DNA from: a virus | Reading direction: 5' to 3' (one strand) | DNA length: 39,679 nt | Virus record (IMG/VR): IMGVR_UViG_3300022926_000043 | Span: 1 to 39,679 of that record | Shown: one piece after another, positions 1-7,106 of the stretch | How the letters are laid out: the number at the start of each line of letters is the position of its first letter | Numbering within the stretch: the stretch's first letter is position 1 | The notes under the pieces: generated by a model | The model's database searches: none | What the model was told of the DNA's origin: nothing | The model's input: the letters and a program-made list of their open reading frames with translations, nothing else | Translations under genes and position numbers: made by a program

Positions 1-462
1 TCAATGGGAAGCAGTTTCCAAGGAACCGCAAATCAATGGAACTCAAGCAATCTTGTGGCAACTTCTAACCAAGTTAATTTCTTGTCGAGTACAGATAACG
101 AGTTTTTTGTAACAGGCTGGCAAGTAGAAGCAGGCGATACTGCCACTCCATTCGAACACAGATCATATGGTGAAGAGCTTGCGCTCTGTCAGAGGTATTT
201 TCAAAGAAAAATTGTGCCACAAGATTATAATGACTCTCTCAACAATAGCAGTCAATATAATAGTTTTGACTTAGCAAATACTATGAGAACTGATGGTACA
301 GTTTCAGTGAGGACTCAAATTCGATATTGGAGTTACGGCAATGCTGGAAATGCCTCTCCTACTTTATATGGGAAGCCTGATCATATACTTATGACAGTAA
401 CTGGTTTAAGTGGTGGAAGAGGATGGATTGATGGAGAAGTAAATGTTGATGCGGAGTTATAA
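1..462 (+). CDS. Tail-fibre-like protein, C-terminal part (copy A, cut by the window edge)
   Basis: The reading frame is open at base 1, so the N-terminus lies outside the window. The visible 153 residues carry a block that recurs in the genes at 1407-2465 and 3655-4848: a TGWQVE segment, then ATPFEHRS, then EELALCQRYF, followed by a variable beta-rich region with an MR motif and an acidic-Leu C-terminus. This block is common in tail-fibre or appendage proteins of marine myoviruses. The gene ends in a GGAG-containing sequence that is also the ribosome binding site of the next gene. A receptor-binding or fibre role is inferred from composition and repetition; no enzymatic motif is visible. Confidence 0.6.
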   Translation, partial: SMGSSFQGTANQWNSSNLVATSNQVNFLSSTDNEFFVTGWQVEAGDTATPFEHRSYGEELALCQRYFQRKIVPQDYNDSLNNSSQYNSFDLANTMRTDGTVSVRTQIRYWSYGNAGNASPTLYGKPDHILMTVTGLSGGRGWIDGEVNVDAEL

Positions 463-465
463 GAA

Positions 466-648
466 ATGGAAAATATGAATATTTCAAATGCACAATACAC
501 TCAAATAGTGTCTGGAGAAAATTCTGGAATAAAGGCAACAGTTAATGGAATTGAATTGTTTGTTCCAATCTCAGAAGGCAACCGCCACTATGCAGAAATC
601 ATGCGCCAAGTAGAAGCGGGCGAATTAACCATTGCAGATGCAGAATAA
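466..648 (+). CDS. Small fibre-cassette protein (copy A, 60 aa)
   Basis: This short protein of unknown function has two relatives in the window, at 2467-2664 and 4850-5026. They share the pattern Y-x-E-I-M, then a V-x-x-G-x-L/T-I stretch, and mostly end in ADAE or similar. Each follows a fibre-like gene directly. The GGAG at 453-456 lies inside the last codons of the fibre gene, 9 bases before this start, so translation is probably coupled. Its consistent position behind fibre genes suggests a fibre-associated or assembly role, comparable in placement to T4 gp38 or tail-fibre-assembly proteins. That is inference only. Confidence 0.6.
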   Translation: MENMNISNAQYTQIVSGENSGIKATVNGIELFVPISEGNRHYAEIMRQVEAGELTIADAE

Positions 649-1067
649 TGAAACAAGTTGATATTTTAGATAATGTTTTGGGTATCGTAGATGACCCTAT
701 AGATGTGGTAACAAAGGATGTTACTCCACCTAAACCAGTACTTGTTCCTAAAACAGAGAACAACGAGGCAGACATTGACAATGATTATAAATATCAACGA
801 GAAAACTTTTATAATTTGATTGAAAGAGGACAGGATGCTATTGATGGTATCCTAGACCTTGCAAGAGAAGGTGAACATCCTAGAGCCTATGAGGTTGCTG
901 GAAACTTGATTAAACAGGTTGCAGATGTTACAGAGAAACTTGGTGACTTGCAAGAAAAAATGAAAAAACTTAAAGAGGTTCCTAACACTGGGCCTAAGAG
1001 TGTAACAAATGCATTGTTTGTGGGTTCAACCGCTGAACTGCAAAAGATGTTAAAAGGAAAAGAATAA
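648..1067 (+). CDS. 16: Terminase small subunit, gp16-like
   Basis: The 139-residue protein has a helical centre and the C-terminal stretch NALFVGSTAELQKML, which I recognise from gp16 proteins of marine T4-like phages. gp16 binds the concatemeric genome and regulates the ATPase and nuclease of the large terminase gp17 during packaging. The start codon overlaps the preceding stop (TAATG). In T4, gene 16 directly precedes and overlaps gene 17. Here about 4 kb of fibre-like genes lie between them. The family assignment rests on the C-terminal motif and on overall size and context. Confidence 0.8.
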   Translation: MKQVDILDNVLGIVDDPIDVVTKDVTPPKPVLVPKTENNEADIDNDYKYQRENFYNLIERGQDAIDGILDLAREGEHPRAYEVAGNLIKQVADVTEKLGDLQEKMKKLKEVPNTGPKSVTNALFVGSTAELQKMLKGKE

Positions 1068-1068
1068 G

Positions 1069-1407
1069 ATGCCATTAACAAGAGCAAAATTAGTTGGTGT
1101 AAAACTAGAGGGTGTCGATGTTCCAGCTGGTACAACCGCTCAAAGAGAATCTACGCCCGAAACTGGTACTCTGAGATTTAACACTTCAGATGGACGATTT
1201 GAAGGATACACTGGTTCTGGTTGGGCCTTGGTTGGCGGCGGTGCAACTGGTGGTGGTGCAGATGAAGTATTCATTGAGAACGATCAGACAGTGACCACAG
1301 ATTACACATTGACTGCAAACAAAAACGCAGTAAGTGCTGGTAATATCACAGTGAATAGTGGTGTAACAATAACAGTACCTACTGGTGCTAGATGGGTGGT
1401 AGTATAA
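1069..1407 (+). CDS. Small virion-type structural protein (112 aa)
   Basis: The protein has a short N-terminal segment followed by a fibre-type GTLRFNTSDGRFEGY motif, a glycine-rich linker (GGGATGGGA) near residues 56-64, and a C-terminal beta-repeat region (TVTTDYTLTANKNA, then ITVNSGVTITVP). Such modules are common in marine phage appendage proteins and predict an extended beta structure. It lies one base after gp16 and its stop overlaps the next start (TAATG), so it belongs to the fibre-like block. No specific function can be assigned. Confidence 0.6.
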   Translation: MPLTRAKLVGVKLEGVDVPAGTTAQRESTPETGTLRFNTSDGRFEGYTGSGWALVGGGATGGGADEVFIENDQTVTTDYTLTANKNAVSAGNITVNSGVTITVPTGARWVVV

Positions 1408-2465
1408 TGGCTGTAGTAATTAACGGAACAACTGGTATTGATAAAGTTCAAGACGGTTCCATTGGAACTGCTGATTTGGCATCTGGTGCAGTAACCGCTG
1501 CGAAATTGGATATTGGACAGATTGGTGGTAGGAGAAATCTTATCATCAACGGTGCTATGCAAATATATCAGAGAGGCCAAAGTCATCCATCATCAAACGG
1601 ATACGGCAGTATGGACAGATGGTTTATTTGGGGTGCAAACGGATCATTTTCTAGAACTTCTGCGTCAGCTCCAAGTAATACTGGAATTAGAGATTCATTG
1701 TCTGCTACATCAATGACTGGCGAATATACTATTGCTCAAGGTATAGATTTGGTTTATAATGGAAATGCTGGTATATTTTATAGTGGACAGACAATTACAT
1801 TGAGTTATTATGCAAGAAGCACAAATGCTTCTGATAGTTTGTATAATTTTATTTCATTTAGAGATTCGGTTGGTAGTTCATCAAATCAAGTTGTAATTGA
1901 TAATGATAACACAGATACAAATCAACTCTCGACTACTTGGCAAAGATTTAGTAAGACATATACAATTTCAGTAAGTCCTGTTGGAACAAATACTTGTTTG
2001 GTGGTAATGCCAAGATCTGGTTCAACTCCAGCTGGAGATATTTACATTACTGGTATTCAATTAGAAATTGGCGATATAGCTACTCCATACGAACATGTTG
2101 ATGCCAATGAAGAGCTTCAAAAATGTCAGAGATACTTTTTCAGTAGTATATATGCTAATGGAAATGCCTATGGTAATACTGGAACTGCATTACAGATATA
2201 TCACACATACACTGCTGGGCCAGGGTGGGAATGGGCAACTGCCAATCTGCCAACAACTATGAGATCGACTCCTACTTTTGTGGTATATGATGCCGCTGGT
2301 ACTGCTGGAAAAATTGCTAAATTTACTTCTTCTGCTGGACAGGTGACAAATAACATAACCCCCTATGGGTATGGTGGCAATAGACAAAATGTTTATATAA
2401 ACCTATATAATGATTCTGGTCATTATGGATTTTTTGCTCATTACACAGCAGATTCGGAGTTATAA
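1407..2465 (+). CDS. Tail-fibre-like protein (copy B)
   Basis: 352 residues from the ATG that overlaps the previous stop. An earlier in-frame ATG at 1392 lies inside the upstream gene and is less likely. The N-terminus contains a DGSIGTADLASGAVTAAKL repeat-like segment seen in many phage fibres. It is followed by RRNLIINGAMQIYQRGQ, which is closely matched in copy C (3655-4848). Near residue 215 comes the shared ITGIQLEIGDIATPYEH and EELQKCQRYF block, then a variable C-terminal domain with TTMRSTP. The fold is predicted to be beta-rich. The role as a fibre or host-recognition protein is inferred. Confidence 0.65.
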   Translation: MAVVINGTTGIDKVQDGSIGTADLASGAVTAAKLDIGQIGGRRNLIINGAMQIYQRGQSHPSSNGYGSMDRWFIWGANGSFSRTSASAPSNTGIRDSLSATSMTGEYTIAQGIDLVYNGNAGIFYSGQTITLSYYARSTNASDSLYNFISFRDSVGSSSNQVVIDNDNTDTNQLSTTWQRFSKTYTISVSPVGTNTCLVVMPRSGSTPAGDIYITGIQLEIGDIATPYEHVDANEELQKCQRYFFSSIYANGNAYGNTGTALQIYHTYTAGPGWEWATANLPTTMRSTPTFVVYDAAGTAGKIAKFTSSAGQVTNNITPYGYGGNRQNVYINLYNDSGHYGFFAHYTADSEL

Positions 2466-2466
2466 A

Positions 2467-2664
2467 ATGGAATATACAACAATTACTGATGCAAAATATG
2501 TAAGAGATTTGGATGGCAATAATTCTGGAATTAAAGTCATTGTTGATAACATTCCTACATGGGTGCCTATGGATGAAATGAATAGAACTTATCGTGAAAT
2601 TATGCTTAGGGTGAATGCTGGCGATTTAACAATTACTGCAGCAGATCCATTACCAACAGAATAA
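2467..2664 (+). CDS. Small fibre-cassette protein (copy B, 65 aa)
   Basis: Paralogue of the proteins at 466-648 and 4850-5026, with NNSGIKVIVDN matching NSGIKATVNG of copy A, then YREIMLRVNAGDLTI. The start chosen is the ATG one base after the fibre stop, using the GGAG inside the conserved CGGAGTTATAA junction. A longer in-frame start at 2410 would lie within the fibre gene and lacks that signal. Function is unknown; the context suggests a fibre partner or chaperone. Confidence 0.6.
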   Translation: MEYTTITDAKYVRDLDGNNSGIKVIVDNIPTWVPMDEMNRTYREIMLRVNAGDLTITAADPLPTE

Positions 2665-2690
2665 ATAAAAGAAAATAGGAAAGAATATAG

Positions 2691-3332
2691 ATGAGTAACA
2701 TTGTCCTACAACCGAATGCGAGTGGAACTGGTAGTATCACTATTACCACTCCTAATACGAATACAGATAGAACTCTGAACATTCCAGATGTTGCAGGCAA
2801 TATTGTCACAACTGGTGATAGTGGAACTGTTACTGGAACAATGATTGGTTCACTTCCAGCGGGTTCTATTGTTCAAGTTGTTTCTACAACAAAAACAGAC
2901 CCCTTTTCAGAAAGTGTTGCATCTGGTTCTTCGTCTAGCATCATAACAGGACTAACTGCATCTATTACTCCAAGATCAACAAACTCTAGAATACTAGTTC
3001 ATTTTATGGTTGATTGTGGACAACAAGGAACTTATTTGACTTTATGTGAAAATGGTAGTGCAATAACTGCCGCAACTGGTGATGCGGCCGGTAGTGCCCA
3101 ACGAGTTACTGCAACAAGAGATTTTACTTATAGCACTTTCTATAATCAATCCATTGCTGGAACATTTGTTCATTCACCAGCATCCACAAGCGCATTAACT
3201 TATGGTGTCAAAATTAGTCACTCGTCACAATCTACCAGAACTATGTATGTAAATCAAACACCAGACGGATTGACGGACGATGAACACGGCCGTGCAATAT
3301 CAACTCTGACAGTTATGGAGATACAGGGATAA
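2691..3332 (+). CDS. Fibre-like structural protein (213 aa)
   Basis: The N-terminus contains SGTGSITITTPNTNTDRTL and NIPDVAGNIVTTGD, a repeat motif typical of phage tail-fibre and appendage proteins. The rest is Ser/Thr/Gly-rich with predicted beta strands, resembling a small trimeric tip domain (RILVHFMVDCGQQGTY, then TYGVKISHSS). An AGGAAAG ribosome binding site lies about 9 bases upstream, after a 26-base gap. The stop overlaps the next start. It lacks the QRYF block of copies A-C and so belongs to a different fibre subfamily. No catalytic residues are evident. Confidence 0.6.
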   Translation: MSNIVLQPNASGTGSITITTPNTNTDRTLNIPDVAGNIVTTGDSGTVTGTMIGSLPAGSIVQVVSTTKTDPFSESVASGSSSSIITGLTASITPRSTNSRILVHFMVDCGQQGTYLTLCENGSAITAATGDAAGSAQRVTATRDFTYSTFYNQSIAGTFVHSPASTSALTYGVKISHSSQSTRTMYVNQTPDGLTDDEHGRAISTLTVMEIQG

Positions 3333-3658
3333 TGAAACACAAAGCAATTTATGAATTATATTCAAATGTTGTTAAGATTGATGGTGACATTGCTTATGAC
3401 GCACATGGAGATATAGTTGATATTGATACGGATAGTGTTAATACTAAATTAAACGAGTTAGTAACTGAACAAAAGTTAGAAAATTTGAGAACAGAAAGAA
3501 ACGCTAGACTCAGCGAAACAGATTGGCTTATCACTATGCATAAGGAACTTGGTACAAACATTCCTGCCGCATGGAAAACATACAGACAAGAATTGAGAGA
3601 TATTACAGATACATATACATCATTGGATGATGTGGTATGGCCGGAGAAACCAGAATGA
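3332..3658 (+). CDS. Tail assembly chaperone-like protein (Phage_tail_APC type)
   Basis: 108 residues. The C-terminal half has LRTERNARLSETDWLI, then P-A-A-W-K-T-YRQELRDIT and a Pro-containing end (VWPEKPE). This spacing of R-x-x-R-x-x-L-x-x-x-D-W and W-x-x-YRQ-x-L-R-D-I is the signature of the phage tail assembly chaperone family found behind tail-fibre genes in many phages. It starts on a TAATG overlap and its stop overlaps the next fibre gene (ATGA), so it probably assists folding or attachment of the neighbouring fibre proteins. Family assignment is from memory of the motif. Confidence 0.7.
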   Translation: MKHKAIYELYSNVVKIDGDIAYDAHGDIVDIDTDSVNTKLNELVTEQKLENLRTERNARLSETDWLITMHKELGTNIPAAWKTYRQELRDITDTYTSLDDVVWPEKPE

Positions 3659-4848
3659 GTACAATTCAAGCAAATGCAATTCTAGATGCCTCTGGTGGCA
3701 ATACGACAACCATTAACGGTGTTACTCCTAATACTAATACAGTAAGAGGACGCAATCTTATTATCAACGGTGCCATGCAAGTAGCTCAGAGAGGCACGAG
3801 TCAAACTGCATCAAGTTCATCTGCATTTTGGGGGGTGGATCGTTTTGCCTTTCAAACAAATGCAAATACTAATAGTACTGTTGAACAATCTACTGATGTT
3901 CCTACTAATCAAGGGTTTAAATATTCTTTAAAATTAACAAATGGTTCTGCATACACTCCAACTGGTTCTGATTTTGGAAGAATATATACCAGACTAGAGG
4001 GATATGACGTTAATCATATGAATTTTGGAACTGCATCTTCTTCTGCATTTACGTTGTCTTTTTGGGTAAAATCATCTTTAACTGGAACTTTTGGTGGAAT
4101 TTTTGGTGGGAATGGAAATGGAATTTATGTTTTTAACTATTCAATTTCTGTCTCTAATACTTGGGAGAAAAAAACTATAACAGTTCCAGCAGGAACAATC
4201 ACAACATATAATGGCAATACAACAAATGGCCAAGGTTGGCAAATATCTTGGGATATGGGAGAAGGCCCAGATAGATCTAATACTGCTGGTTGGCATAGTA
4301 ATCAACCAGAAAGTGAAATGGGATTAACTAGTGGAACAAAAGTTGTTTCAACAGCAAACGCAACATGGCAAATCACAGGCGTAAAATTAGAGGTTGGCAG
4401 TGTGGCTACAGAGTTTGATCACAGATCTTTTGCAGAAGAGCTTTCGCTTTGCCAGAGGTATTTCTTTAATCCATTATTCGGACGAACATCTGGAACGATA
4501 TATTATCCAATACATTTTAATCAAGTAAGCACAGGGAACAATGGATTACTTCGTTGGCAAGTAACCTTTCCTGTTTCTATGAGAGCATCACCGTCATTGA
4601 CTCATAGTTTAACGGATGCAAAATTCCAGAGCTCTGGTGCTCCAGATGGAACCGATAACTGGGCGTTTTATAGACAAAATTCTGGATGGTCAGCAAAAGC
4701 GGGAAATTCTAATATAAGTGTATTGAATATTGCACCAAGCGTAAATCAGGCAAATGTAGGTGCTTATTATGTAACACCAAATGATACACTAGCAACAGCT
4801 ATTGGAATTGGTGGTGGTGCAACATTTAATTTTAGTTCGGAGTTATAA
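3655..4848 (+). CDS. Tail-fibre-like protein (copy C)
   Basis: 397 residues from the ATG in the ATGA overlap, with GGAG at 3643-3646 eight bases ahead. An in-frame start at 3637 lies inside the preceding gene. The N-terminus reads RGRNLIINGAMQVAQRGTS, close to copy B, and the centre holds a carbohydrate-binding-like beta domain (FTLSFWVKSSLTGTFGG, NTWEKKTITVP). The conserved ITGVKLEVGSVATEFDHRS and EELSLCQRYFF block follows, then a variable C-terminal domain. The FTLSFWVK/TWEKKTITVP arrangement resembles jelly-roll modules of phage fibres. It probably acts in host recognition; this is inferred. Confidence 0.65.
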   Translation: MSTIQANAILDASGGNTTTINGVTPNTNTVRGRNLIINGAMQVAQRGTSQTASSSSAFWGVDRFAFQTNANTNSTVEQSTDVPTNQGFKYSLKLTNGSAYTPTGSDFGRIYTRLEGYDVNHMNFGTASSSAFTLSFWVKSSLTGTFGGIFGGNGNGIYVFNYSISVSNTWEKKTITVPAGTITTYNGNTTNGQGWQISWDMGEGPDRSNTAGWHSNQPESEMGLTSGTKVVSTANATWQITGVKLEVGSVATEFDHRSFAEELSLCQRYFFNPLFGRTSGTIYYPIHFNQVSTGNNGLLRWQVTFPVSMRASPSLTHSLTDAKFQSSGAPDGTDNWAFYRQNSGWSAKAGNSNISVLNIAPSVNQANVGAYYVTPNDTLATAIGIGGGATFNFSSEL

Positions 4849-4849
4849 A

Positions 4850-5026
4850 ATGCAAATAGATGAAGTAAAAAGAATGCCAGATGGTATGACATTGAAAGTT
4901 GTTAGTGGTGATTTGTTTATGTCTGTGCCAGTAGATTCAGAAAATTCAGATTATCAAGAAATTATGCAACAAGTAGAAAAAGGCACATTAACCATTGGTG
5001 AACTTACAATTGCAGATGCCGAGTAA
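4850..5026 (+). CDS. Small fibre-cassette protein (copy C, 58 aa)
   Basis: Third member of the small family. It shares YQEIMQQVEKGTLTI and the ADAE C-terminus with copy A (MRQVEAGELTIADAE). Its N-terminal half is more divergent (MQIDEVKRMPDGMTLKVV). The start is the ATG one base after the fibre stop, again using the GGAG in the CGGAGTTATAA junction. A longer in-frame start at 4802 falls within the fibre gene. It is the last gene before the large terminase. Function is unknown. Confidence 0.6.
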   Translation: MQIDEVKRMPDGMTLKVVSGDLFMSVPVDSENSDYQEIMQQVEKGTLTIGELTIADAE

Positions 5027-5035
5027 AACTATGTT

Positions 5036-6679
5036 ATGTCAAATTATGAACACTATCTTGGAAATCCACTACTAAAAAAATCTAATGTCCCTGTAGAGTG
5101 GACAAAGGAACAAATTCTTGAATATCAGAAGTGTATGGAAGAACCCCTACACTTTATTCAAAATTATATCAAAATTGTTTCTTTGGATGAAGGACTCATT
5201 CCATTCAAAATGTTCCCTTTTCAAAAGGACATGATTGGAACAATCCACAACAATCGTTTCACAATCTGTAAGATGCCTAGACAGAGTGGTAAGTCTACTA
5301 CTCTGGTGTCTTATATTCTACACTATATTCTCTTCAATCCTAACATGAATGTTGCAATCCTAGCAAACAAGGCTTCGACTGCACGAGACATTCTTTCTCG
5401 TTTGCAACTTGCATACGAAAACCTTCCTAAGTGGTTACAACAAGGCGTTATGTCTTGGAACAAAGGTTCACTGGATTTAGAAAACGGTTCTCGTGTGGTT
5501 GCATCATCTACGTCCTCATCGGCGGTTCGTGGTGGTTCTTACAACATGATCTTCTTGGACGAATTTGCATTCGTTCCTACCAATGTTGCAGAGGACTTCT
5601 TTAGTTCTGTGTATCCTACAATCTCATCTGGTAAGTCTACAAAGGTTATTATTGTTTCTACACCAAATGGTATGAACTTGTTCTACAAACTTTGGGTGGA
5701 TGCAGAGAACGAAAGAAACTCTTACAATGTTATTGATGTACATTGGAGTGAAGTTCCTGGCCGTGATGAGAAATGGAAAGAAGAAACTATTGCAAACACC
5801 TCTAAGGAACAGTTCCAAAGAGAGTTTGAATGTGAGTTCTTAGGTTCTTCTAATACACTTATACACCCATCAAAGATTAAGTCTATGGCCTTCTTTAATC
5901 CTATTCAGTCAAATGCTGGATTGGATATGTATGAAAAACCGAAAGAAGGACATACATACACACTTATAGCAGATGTGTCAAGAGGAACAAACAATGACTA
6001 TTCTGCATTTATTGTGTTTGATGTTTCTACGGTTCCCTATACAATTGTTGCAAAATACCGTAACAATGAAATCAAACCTTTACTTTTTCCAAACGTCATT
6101 CACGATGTAGCCTCTGCATACAACCAAGCATATACACTCATAGAGGTAAATGATATAGGTGAACAGGTTGCAACTTCTCTACAGTTTGACTTGGAGTATG
6201 AGAACCTAATAATGGCAAGTATGCGTGGTCGTGCGGGTCAAGTCGTTGGCGGTGGTTTTAGTGGTGGAAAAGCACAACTTGGGGTAAGGACAACTAAAGC
6301 GGTTAAAAAGATGGGATGTTCAAATCTCAAACAAATCATTGAAACTGACAAACTAATTATCAATGATTATGACTTGATTAACGAATTCTCTACCTTTATT
6401 CTCAAAGGACAATCCTATGAGGCTGAGGAAGGACACACAGATGACCTTGCAATGTGTTGTGTTATCTTTGCATGGTTAGTACAACAAACATATTTTAAAG
6501 AGTTGACAGATGATGACATTCGTGCTAGAATGTTTGCAGAACAACAAAATCAACTAGAACAAGACATGGCACCATTCGGATTTATTGATGATGGTGTGAG
6601 TGATTATGGTGAAACCGTAGTCGATGAGTATGGAACTCGTTGGGCTCCAGTGGTTCGTGCCCATGATACTGATTGGTAG
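5036..6679 (+). CDS. 17: Terminase large subunit, gp17
   Basis: 547-residue DNA-packaging motor subunit: an N-terminal ATPase that pumps DNA into the prohead and a C-terminal RNase H-like nuclease that cuts the concatemer. Visible motifs are Walker A PRQSGKST (81-88), Walker B MIFLDE (171-176), the coupling motif STPNG (208-212), and the nuclease acidic residue in IADVSRGTNNDYS (D313), with GHTDDLAM further on. The length is slightly below T4 gp17 (610). The start lies 9 bases after the preceding gene and has only a weak ribosome binding site. Intact and confidently assigned. Confidence 0.97.
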   Translation: MSNYEHYLGNPLLKKSNVPVEWTKEQILEYQKCMEEPLHFIQNYIKIVSLDEGLIPFKMFPFQKDMIGTIHNNRFTICKMPRQSGKSTTLVSYILHYILFNPNMNVAILANKASTARDILSRLQLAYENLPKWLQQGVMSWNKGSLDLENGSRVVASSTSSSAVRGGSYNMIFLDEFAFVPTNVAEDFFSSVYPTISSGKSTKVIIVSTPNGMNLFYKLWVDAENERNSYNVIDVHWSEVPGRDEKWKEETIANTSKEQFQREFECEFLGSSNTLIHPSKIKSMAFFNPIQSNAGLDMYEKPKEGHTYTLIADVSRGTNNDYSAFIVFDVSTVPYTIVAKYRNNEIKPLLFPNVIHDVASAYNQAYTLIEVNDIGEQVATSLQFDLEYENLIMASMRGRAGQVVGGGFSGGKAQLGVRTTKAVKKMGCSNLKQIIETDKLIINDYDLINEFSTFILKGQSYEAEEGHTDDLAMCCVIFAWLVQQTYFKELTDDDIRARMFAEQQNQLEQDMAPFGFIDDGVSDYGETVVDEYGTRWAPVVRAHDTDW

Positions 6680-6693
6680 AAATCATTAAAATC

Positions 6694-6993
6694 CTACATA
6701 ATATCAATAATATCGTTTTCTAATTTGAGGAAACAGTTTGCACAAACGACTTTGGATTGATTGATTAACCCTACAACTTCTGTTCTAGATTCCTCATTCA
6801 ATCCTTTTCTTTTTGTTAGTTTACGAATTTCCCTCTCGTGAGGATAGAATTGGAGACAGGCGGTTTCAGACTCCCCACAGTAAACACAGGTTTTGTTACC
6901 AAGATATTCATTAATCCATATCTTACGAGCCCTGTAATTTCTTTGGGAAACCTTCTTTATGGTTTCTTTGTATTTCTGATAATGCTCCGACAT
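6694..6993 (-). CDS. Small HNH-endonuclease-like protein with degenerate active site
   Basis: The only convincing gene on the reverse strand (99 aa). It has a zinc-finger-type CVYCG pair near residues 36-40 and a distal CANC near 84-87, the spacing of the zinc-binding HNH fold. The central FHH-type motif reads FYPH, however, and the usual CANCHR..H end reads CANCFLKLEND. Catalytic histidines therefore appear lost, and it may be a DNA-binding or regulatory relic. No ribosome binding site precedes the ATG. A CATAAATA sequence ends 6 bases upstream on this strand, predicting a leaderless transcript. Confidence 0.6.
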   Translation of the reverse strand: MSEHYQKYKETIKKVSQRNYRARKIWINEYLGNKTCVYCGESETACLQFYPHEREIRKLTKRKGLNEESRTEVVGLINQSKVVCANCFLKLENDIIDIM

Positions 6994-6998
6994 ATTAT

Positions 6999-7006
6999 TA
7001 TTTATG
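6999..7006 (-). promoter_or_regulatory. Late-promoter-like CATAAATA on the reverse strand
   Basis: Read on the minus strand the sequence is CATAAATA, one mismatch from the T4 late consensus TATAAATA. With T4 geometry, in which the last A is at -6, transcription would begin at base 6993, the A of the HNH-like gene's ATG. It forms a divergent pair with the late promoter at 7048-7055. Confidence 0.4.
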
Positions 7007-7047
7007 TGTTGCCTAACCTATAAAAAATAAATGAAAAGAAGGTTTTT

Positions 7048-7055
7048 TATAAATA
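7048..7055 (+). promoter_or_regulatory. Late promoter TATAAATA for the sheath gene
   Basis: Perfect match to the T4 gp55/gp45-dependent late promoter, 52 bases before the gp18 start. It overlaps the right arm of an AT-rich inverted repeat (TATAAAAAA at 7019-7027 with TTTTTTATA at 7043-7051) that separates the divergent HNH-like gene from gp18. Confidence 0.8.
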
Positions 7056-7106
7056 TTCGTGTAAGTTTGGAAAACTTAATAATGAATCCATAAAGGAGAA
7101 ACAGAA

